Source: Termitomyces sp. T153 (Eukaryota > Basidiomycota > Agaricomycetes > Agaricales > Lyophyllaceae). From it: a DNA stretch of 64,000 bases. The DNA lies in the NCBI GenBank assembly GCA_018296165.2, contig JACKQL020000044.1, forward strand, positions 405,129 through 469,128. The letters run 5' to 3'. The notes under the pieces are model-generated. The model was not told the origin of the DNA, ran no database searches, and worked only from the letters and a program-made list of their open reading frames with translations. The first letter of the stretch is position 1, and every line of letters begins with the position of its first letter. Below are positions 56,950 through 64,000 of this stretch, one piece after another. The position numbers and the translations under genes are program-made.

Positions 56950-59900
56950 ATGCACCGTCCCGCCGACTCGCGGCTGCTCACAAACCTCCTCGCCCACGAC
57001 AAAGACTACGCACGGGCCCTCAAGTCTCTGCTGTCCCCGTCCAACGCGCTCTCCGCCTACGCCGCCGCCTCCACCCCGCCCCTTTCAAATGCCCTCTTGC
57101 AGGTCTCCGTCGCCCTTGGAGGAGCAGACGAGGCTCTCGCGCGGTACGCAGATGCCGTGGAGGAATGTCGAGAACAGCTCAGGAGAATCAACGAGCTCGA
57201 GGACGACGTGGGCATCGTGGTTCGCGATCGCGACATTCTGTGCGACTTGACTATGTCTCTAGTGATAATACTTATGTTTATTACAGAGTAACACGTCTCA
57301 TTAAGGCGTCAAAATCACATAAAAACACGAAATCATCACACCGCGATTCCCTCCAGCTAGACTCGGCGTCGACACTTTCCCTCTCGTCCGGATTTTCTGC
57401 GTCTTCTCCATCGAAACTCACCGCAGCTCAAGCAGAACTCCAAGCCTGCGAAGCTACGCTCGCCCAGAAGGAACGGGCACTGCAGCTCGGACGCGTGGAG
57501 GCAATCAGGGAAGGCCTTGGGTTGAGGTGCAGAGTATTGATGGAATGTGGATGGGTCTGGGCAGAAGTGGGCAAGCAGGCGCTAACGGCGCTCCAAGTCT
57601 TGCAGGACGGTAAGCACCTTTGCCATTTGTATTCCATCTCGACTGAACTCGTTTGCATAGCACGCAATGCTCAGGAATATCGTAAGTTTCGCCGTCGTGC
57701 CTCGTGTCGTCCGTGCGGCCTCTGTCTTGAACACCCACTGACCACGGCTTCTTATAGAATATCCTCAGTCTCAAGCAAACGGTACGCCGTCCTTTTCTCT
57801 CTAATCAACCAATGTCAATTTTTGACGCTCAGGTTATACTCCATTTCGACACGAACTGAATGGTACGTAGTGCAGTACATTCAATTTCTGTACTTATTCG
57901 ACTACCGCCCCCAGATCACATCGAGAAACCCCTGCCCCCCACGCACGACAACCCAACATCAACATACTCCATCCCCCCCGCACACGCCATCTCCGATTCA
58001 GATCCCTTCCCTGCCTCTTCGTCGTCATACCGCCCTCAGCAACCCGAACAGCGTCGTGCCCTCCCCCGCCGCATCACAGAAGAAACTCTCCAGCGCCCGT
58101 TGACAGACGAGGACGATGGTGGGTCTAGCGTCGACGAGCCAGAGGCGGAGCATGAACTTCGGGCGATTGATAACCCGCGGTATTTTGCAACGGAGGCACA
58201 CGCCGATCATAGGAGCGTGCCGTCGAGTGTGGAGCAGCACCAGACGCGGACGCCGGAACGAGGTACGAAGAAGGGCTTGTTGTTGAGTCGGAAAGGATCT
58301 AGCTCTGTATCGCCCAAGAAGAGGAGTCCTAGCAGCTCAGCAATTGTAGGCGTGAGCGGTTTTTTCGGGAGCTTGAAGGGATTCTTTGGGGGCTCGAGAG
58401 CGGCGAGTCCGAGCTTGGCGTTCTATGAGGCGCCTGAGAGTCCGGGACGGGGAGGGTTGTTTGGAAGGAAGAAGGGCGTGGGGAGGGATTGGGAGACAAG
58501 GACGAGCAGGAATTTGAGGGAGATTGAGAGGGAGATGAGAGGTTCGATGGTCGGTGTGGGTGCATCTGGTCCCGCGGTGGGAGGTGGAGCGCATGTGTAT
58601 ATGAGGGAGAGCGGGAGGGGGAGAGTTGTTAGTGATGCTGGACATGGACAGGCAGTGACGGGGGGTGGCGAGGCGAAGAAGAAGTTGAGGAAGGGAAGAT
58701 CGAATTCTGGAAGGAGTTCGAGTGTTCCGCCTGTAGCGTCGGCGTCAGCAGCGGTAGCTCGTGCAGGAGGTGGTGGTTTGTTTGCTGAGACGGAGATTGA
58801 GAGAAGGCATCTGGCTGCGCTGGAGCCACATGGATCGTCGCCTCGACCAATGTCCCCAGCACAGCAGCAGCAGCACCCGGTCACCCCAACGCCTTCGCCA
58901 TCGACGATCAAACGACAAAAATCGGCGCGGAAGCCTCCGCCTAGGCGTACGGAGACAGAGCCGCAGAGGCAGCTGGAGGAGGGTGTCAAAGAGGGGTATA
59001 CGCTTACTGTGCTTGGGAGCTCGGACCCGCATTCTAAGGCTGGTGTCGCGAGACGAGCGAGTGTAGGTGCGCCTCTGGAGGCGCCGTCGCAGGTACATGG
59101 GCGGGGGCTGTCGAGAGATGGTTCGATGCGGAGCGCGGCGAGTGCACCTGTGGGCGGGGCAAAGAGGCTGGGGAAGGTGGTTGGGGCTGGGGCAGGTGGG
59201 AAGCCGATGCCTTCGTTTGCGGGTGTTGTACGAGACGGGAGTCTTGTTCTGCGTCAGTCTGCGGGCCCGGGAGATGGGAGTCTTGTCAAGGCGGGGCAAG
59301 TTGGTATGGAGGTGCCGAGCACGCCGCCGAGGGTTGGAGAGGTTCTGCAAGGGGCGGAGGCGGTGGTGGTGGATGGGCTGAAGGAAGCGAGAGCGCCTCG
59401 CTCGGTGTTTGATACGATTGATGGGCTGCCAGTTGTTTTGGATCCAGGTGCAGATGGCAATAATAAGGCCGGTGGTGCAGGGGAACCAAGTCGAGCGCGC
59501 GGTGGAAGTCCGGCGTCTTCTGCGACAGAGGGGTCTGGGTCGGGGAGGAGGATGACGAGGCCTGCTGTGAGTCCGTTGAGGAGTGCGTTGAGGAATTCCA
59601 GTCGGACGCCGTCGCCTATGCCAGGAGCACAGGTACAACCACAACGGGACAGCAAAGTGAGTGAGCGAGGGCGGGGGGTGAGAGCTGGTGTGCAATCTCT
59701 TTCGTCTTCGCCGACACCGCCAGCGCCGGTGGTACGTTCAGCACACATGGACGACGCTGCGGCTAGTGAATCGGACGACGAAGTATTTTTCGAGGCAGAC
59801 GATGGAACGCAGGAGAATCATGAATCACTGCAACCATCGACGGATGCGCAGAACGGAGCTGCGGTGGGTGCCGAAGAATCACAACCACCGAAAAGGAGAA

Positions 59901-60154
59901 AAAGCGTGAGGGTGTCGTTGAATCCTACGTTTAGCGCTACGCCGCCTGCGATTGAGTACGACGACAAGGAACCTTGGGTCTCTGGGGCTGATACTCGTTT
60001 TGGAATGAATGGAAGTGTGGAGGGTGGTACGAAGGAGAAGGACGTGGGTGATATGTGGGAGGATTCGAGCGAGGAGGATGTGGAGTATGCGAGGGCGAGG
60101 AGTTTGTTGAGTCGGCTTGGAGGGAGGAAGGATAAAGGCAAGGCAAAGGCGTGA
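56950..60154 (+). CDS. BAR-like coiled-coil protein with long disordered tail
   Basis: Six exons (56950-57239, 57287-57609, 57661-57681, 57758-57781, 57833-57862, 57915-60154) sum to 2928 nt, 975 residues plus stop, all in phase. Three consecutive exons are only 21, 24 and 30 nt. Residues about 1-205 are helical (LLAHDKDYARALKSLL, RDRDILVTRLIKASK, AAQAELQACEATLAQKERAL) with the look of a BAR-type membrane-curving domain, as in eisosome or Ivy1-like proteins. The remaining 740 residues are Ser/Pro/Gly-rich and probably disordered, with basic patches, a late KSVRVSLNPTFS motif and an acidic end (WEDSSEEDVEYARARSLL). The BAR assignment is my inference from helical pattern, not a recognised signature. 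Confidence 0.75.
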
Positions 60155-60504
60155 GGTGGTGTAATGTTTTTTTTTATAATGACCACACCTTCGGGTCTAG
60201 ATTTTATTACAACTTCTTCTAGCAGTGTAATCTTTCTAGGCGCCTAGTACCAAACAAGGAAATTAATTACATAATTCAATGACCATGATTTTTGGTCGTT
60301 GGCCTGTCCTGTAACTGACCACATTTCGTGCGCCTCGCAGGATTGAACAGCCTCGTCCCTTCGACGCATTCCAGTTCTCTCTATTGTCCATCCGTCTTCT
60401 AACTAGGGGGCTTTTGATTTCTCTCTAAAAGTTTGTGAGGAGACTTGCGACGCACGGACCACCCCCAAGCCTACGTTGAACCACCCGCAGAAGCAGAAGC
60501 AGGA
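60155..60504. other. Intergenic between the BAR-like gene and SUMO
   Basis: Contains the 3' region of the BAR-like gene and the promoter/5' leader of SUMO. No further gene seen. Confidence 0.5.
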
Positions 60505-61155
60505 ATGTCGGACAATGAGACTTCACAGCAGTCGAGGCAGGAGGACGTCAAGTCTGAGGATGCGAATAGCACGATTAACATCAAGGTCTGTTTGTCTGGC
60601 TCGGTTCTTGGTTTGGATGTGTTGTTGGAGCCACCGCACTTCTGACTGCGGCCCATGGCCGGCTCTGTCTCAGCTCTCGCATACTATCTGGCTTTTGCAG
60701 CGATATAGCTGACTAGTTTTGTTTCAATAGGTCGTGAGCTCGACGGGCGAAGAGGTGTTCTTCAAGATTAAGCGTAGCACCAAGCTAAGCAAGCTTCAGG
60801 GCGCGTATGCGAACAAAGTTGGCAAAGATGTTAGCAGCATTCGGTAAGTCGTTGTTTCTTCCTCTCACTTGGAACTTCGTTCTCTGCAAACTCTCCGCGA
60901 GTTTCACCTGCGGAGCTGAACTGATTTGTTGTCTTTTAGGTTCTTGTATGACGGCAGCCGGATAAGCGAGGACGATACTCCTACAAGCCTTGATATGGAA
61001 GATAACGGTTCGGTCCTCCTTTCTGTCTTACTTTCGCCTTTCTGATCCTCATTCCATAGACACAATCGATGTCATGGTGGAACGTACGTCCTTTCTCCCA
61101 TACATTTTTCTCTCTCAACTAATTGAATCAAATAGAGGTCGGCGGCTGTGCATGA
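60505..61155 (+). CDS. SMT3: SUMO (small ubiquitin-like modifier)
   Basis: SUMO is covalently attached to lysines of target proteins, mostly in the nucleus. Five exons (60505-60585, 60731-60843, 60940-61007, 61060-61083, 61136-61155) join to 306 nt, 101 residues plus stop. A 22-residue flexible N-terminus contains VKSE around Lys16, a consensus site for SUMO chain formation. The ubiquitin fold follows (INIKVVSSTGEEVFFKIKRS, SSIRFLYDGSRISEDDTP, MEDNDTIDVMVEQVGG). The C-terminal Gly98-Gly99 is followed by Cys-Ala, so a SUMO protease must trim two residues. The last two exons are 24 and 20 nt. No lesion was found. Confidence 0.95.
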
Positions 61156-61409
61156 CGACTAGAGGCGTATTTGTGCTTTCAGTTTTACCTTGTTCTTTCA
61201 ATGTCTTTATCATAATCAAATTCTCAAAGTTGTATCCTTTATTCTACATCATTATTATCACCACCGACAAAATATGGGTTTCTTCATCTTTACTTGCGAT
61301 TTTCTTTTTAGCTTAGAAAATGAATCGACCCCTTTTCGTCGTTCAAGAGATGTGCGAAGTGCTGCTCAATATACTCAAGGACTACAATTACACAAAATTT
61401 AAAATTCAT

Positions 61410-61797
61410 TTCTGATTCGTCTCTTCATCAGTATAATAATAAATTCTGGGTGAAGCTTCTCTATTATCACGACACCGGTTCCGAACCTTCTCAACTTCTT
61501 GTTGCCAGTCTGCCTTTAAGCAAAGCACGGTCCCGATAACCGAACAATACAATATTGCCAAGATTAAGCCGGCCCATAGGCCATGAAGGCGCCAATGCCA
61601 GCCGAATGCTAGATAGATGCTGGATGGAATGCCTTTTCGACAAGTCAGCGTAGGAGAAAGCTGAGGCTGCCAATCCAGAAAACTTACCAAGGAAATAGAA
61701 ACCGCTGGAGAATGTGTGAGTCTGATCAGCTAGTTCCCTTTGAAAACGGATGGGTGAACTGACCTGATATTCAACAGTGCGCCTGTGTACTGTGTAA
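61410..61797 (-). pseudogene. 3' end of a MATE-family efflux transporter
   Basis: Minus-strand exons read YTGALLNI, then SGFYFLG, then IPSSIYLAFGWHWRLHGLWAGL followed by a last hydrophobic helix (ILAILYCSVIGTVLCL) and a charged tail (ADWQQEVEKVRNRC). These are separated by two GT-AG introns at about 61770-61707 and 61688-61634. This is the final part of a MATE (multidrug and toxic compound extrusion) transporter. The preceding ten or so helices are missing, because the tandem-repeat arrays begin about 140 bp upstream. It is either truncated by repeat expansion or rearrangement, or continues outside the window after a very long interruption. Confidence 0.75.
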
Positions 61798-61935
61798 TCC
61801 ACGGTTATATTCTTCCGCTGAAGGATCTAGGGCGGCGACTCACTAGTTATATAGTTTCCAAAAGTCAGACCTGACTTAGGACTTGCGGACTCGTTCTTGA
61901 TTTGGAAGTTGTTGCCTTTTATGGTATAGGGTCCA

Positions 61936-62150
61936 CCTCAGCGAGTCCAACTTGGACTCGCAGGACTCGCAGCTGGACTCGCAGGACTCGCAGCTGGACT
62001 CGCAGCTGGACTCGCAGGACTCGCAGCTGGACTCGCAGGACTCGCAGCTGGACTCGTTGGACTCGCAGCTGGACTCGCAGGACTCGCAGCTGGACTCGTT
62101 GGACTCGCAGCTGGACTCGCAGAACTCACAGCTGGACTTGTTGGACTCGC
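61936..62150. repeat. Tandem array of 21-bp (and 12-bp) units
   Basis: About ten units of CTGGACTCGCAGGACTCGCAG, with variants in which GTT replaces a GCA and with shortened 12-bp units. All frames are open over it because of the repeat, which explains the long Ser/Asp or Cys/Glu-rich ORFs. Not coding in my view. Confidence 0.9.
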
Positions 62151-62239
62151 ACAACTACTCCATGCAGCAAATCTTTCAATAATCATCTGGGAATGGATCA
62201 CTACGATTATTTTCTGTTGTATTAATGAGTCCTGCCTGG

Positions 62240-62620
62240 ACTTGTTGGACTGACAGCTTAGTGTTAGTGTTAGTGTTATCTAGAGGATACTAGGGTCCAA
62301 GTAGGGTTTTAAAGTTGACTAGGAGAGTAGGGAGCAGGGCAGGGTAGGGAGCAAACTAGGGAGCAGAGTAGGTAGGGCTAGAAAGATGACTAGGAGAGTA
62401 GGGAGTAGAGTAGGGAGGGAGGGAGTACAGTAGGATGCTAGGGAGTACAGTAGGGAGCAGGGCAAACTAGGGAGGAGACTAGGGAGCAGAGCAGACAGAG
62501 CTTGGAAGATGACTAGGAAGGTAGGGAGTGGAGTAGGGAGCTAGAAAGTAAAGTAGGCTAGAGTAGGGAGCTAGGGAGTAGAGTACAAAGCTAAAGTGTA
62601 GAGTAGGTAGCAGGCCAGGG
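62240..62620. repeat. G-rich degenerate array of TAGGGAG-type units
   Basis: A short (GTGTTA)n run at 62262-62279 is followed by about 330 bp of degenerate 8-14 bp units built on AGTAGGGAGCAG. Four G-triplets within 20 bases occur at 62330-62349 and again within 23 bases at 62401-62423. Confidence 0.8.
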
Positions 62621-64000
62621 TTCTTCCAGGAGGAATAATTGCTGACAAGTATGCAGCCAGTCAACCTGTTCTTCCAAGAGGAACAATTGCTGGAGAGTAC
62701 CCAGCCAGCCAGTCAACCTGTTCTTCCAGGAGGAACAATTGCTAGCAAGTATCCAGCCATTCAACCTGTTCTTCCTGGAAGAACAATTGCTAGCAAGTAT
62801 CCAACCAGTCAACCTGTTCTTCCAGGAGGAACAATTACTGGCAGCTATCCAGTCAGTCAATCTGTTCTTCCAGGAGGAACAATTACTGGCAGCTATCCAG
62901 TCAGTCAATCTGTTCTTCCAGGAGGAACAATTGCTAGCAAGTATCCAGCCAGTCAACCTGTTCTTAAACACCAACACTCAAGCGCTCCAGGAACAATTGC
63001 TAGCAAGTATCCAGCCAGTCAATCTTCCTAGGAAGAACAATTGCTAGCAAGTATCCATCCAGCCAACCTGTTCTTCCAGGAGGAACAATTACTGGCAGCT
63101 ATCCAGTCAGTCAATCTGTTCTTCCAGGAGGAACAATTGCTAGCAAGTATCCAGCCAGTCAACCTGTTCTTCCAGGAGGAACAATTGCTGAAGAGTATCC
63201 AGCCAGCCAGTCAACCTGTTCTTCCAGGAAGAACAATTGCTAGCAAGTATCCAACCAGTCAACCTGTTCTTCCAGGAGGAACAATTACTGGCAGCTATCC
63301 AGTCAGTCAATCTGTTCTTCCAGGAGGAACAAATGCTAGCAAGTATCCAGCCAGTCAACCTGTTCTTCCAGGAGGAACAATTGCTGAAGAGTATCCAGCC
63401 AGCCAGTCAACCTGTTCTTCCTGGAAGAACAATTGCGAGCAAGCATCCAGCCAGCCAACCTGTTCTTCCTGGAAGAACAATTGCTAGCAAGTATCCAGCC
63501 AGTCAACCTGTTCTTCCAGGAGGAACAATTGCTGAAGAGTATCCAGCCAGCCAGTCAACCTGTTCTTCCTGGAAGAACAATTGCTATCATATCAAGAGTC
63601 AACCTGTTATCACAGGAGGAACAATTCTTGCACTATCCAATCAGTCAAAATTTCTTAGGAGGAACATTACTGGCGCTATCAGAATCATCCAATCATTATT
63701 CCAGGAGGAACAATTGCTAGCAATATCAAGCGTCAACCCATTCTTAGGAGGAACATTACCGGCAGTATCCACCATCAATCCATTCTTAGGAGGAACAATT
63801 GCTAGAAATGCTCAACCAGTCAACCTGTTAACCCGGGAGAACGATTGTGAAATATCGCCAACGGTCAACCTGTTCCCCCTAGAAGAACAATTGCTGCTAG
63901 GCATTTAGCCGGCCAAGCTGTTCTTCCTGGAAGAACAATTGCTAGCAAGTATCCAGCCAGTCAACCTGTTCTTCCAGGAGGAACAATTGCTGAAGAGTAT
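62621..64000. repeat. Minisatellite of 48/52-bp units, running off the window
   Basis: More than 25 units of about 48 bp. Each contains AACAATTGCTAGCAAG, then TATCCAGCCAGTCAACCTG, then TTCTTCCAGGAGG. Some units have a 4-bp insertion (52 bp) and a few are diverged (63.59-63.9 kb). Each unit carries a hairpin-forming core GTTCTTCC/GGAAGAAC (perfect in the TGG-centred version) and a CAATTG palindrome. The 48-bp unit is a multiple of three, so long ORFs with 16-residue repeats appear in several frames. The 4-bp insertions shift the frame, which argues against coding. Confidence 0.92.

Noticed and set aside
56916..58103. A 395-codon plus-strand ORF
   Set aside because: It reads through five introns in the wrong frame of the BAR-like gene. 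The spliced model uses a different frame and sums to a multiple of three.
58423..59748. Long minus-strand ORFs (up to 316 codons) within the BAR-like gene
   Set aside because: They are antisense to a correctly spliced 975-residue frame and consist of Arg/Pro/His-rich low-complexity sequence caused by the GC-rich exon.
61876..62225. Cys/Ser- or Asp/Ser-rich repeat ORFs
   Set aside because: They are open only because the 21-bp unit lacks stops in any frame.
62639..63908. Repetitive ORFs that could be read as a cell-wall repeat protein
   Set aside because: The 4-bp insertions in several units change frame, all frames are open, and no signal peptide or splice structure is present.
62621..64000. 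Possible CRISPR-like array
   Set aside because: Units are contiguous with no unique spacers, and the genome is eukaryotic.

Overview
The window looks like nuclear DNA of a mushroom-forming basidiomycete (Agaricomycete). The basis is: split genes with 45-75 nt GT-AG introns and several micro-exons; an Agaricomycete-type sesquiterpene synthase; the multi-membrane-span protein family that is expanded in mushrooms; chromodomain Ty3/Gypsy retroelements; and a mosaic of CpG-poor, transposon-rich blocks and CpG-normal gene blocks. The species cannot be named from the sequence.

Layout. (1) 1-7.7 kb: an old, CpG-depleted chromodomain Gypsy element (family A, minus strand). It carries an antisense coiled-coil ORF, a decayed solo LTR of family B, and a younger CpG-normal solo LTR of its own family with an exact GGTAG target-site duplication. 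(2) 8.4-13.1 kb: a decayed membrane-protein gene, then a nearly intact cytochrome P450 (P450-1), then an inverted P450 fragment. (3) 13.9-27.7 kb: a CpG-depleted Gypsy element (family C, minus strand) bounded by TTATG duplications, with a family-B element nested inside it. (4) 28-36 kb: two decayed divergent genes of unknown function separated by a second, internally deleted family-B element. (5) 36.3-48 kb: a copy of the membrane-protein/P450 module (P450-2, broken), a decayed tyrosine-recombinase-type retroelement fragment, a terpene synthase with two lesions, a decayed MFS transporter and a third, broken P450. (6) 48.2-52 kb: sparse, with two weak small-secreted-protein candidates. (7) 52.0-61.8 kb: ordinary genes, namely an intact tannase/feruloyl esterase, a 140-residue secreted protein, a 975-residue BAR-like protein, SUMO, and the 3' end of a MATE transporter. 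(8) 61.9 kb to the end: three tandem-repeat arrays, the last one running off the window.

How the parts fit. The P450s, terpene synthase and MFS transporter look like the remains of a sesquiterpenoid cluster that grew by segmental duplication. A divergent block made of the membrane-protein gene end plus a promoter recurs in front of P450-1, P450-2 and the terpene synthase. Transposons then separated the copies, and stop codons of the C-to-T type inactivated most of them. Only P450-1 still looks close to functional. The 52-61 kb block contains intact, correctly spliceable genes: four of them have exon sums that are exact multiples of three in my reconstruction.
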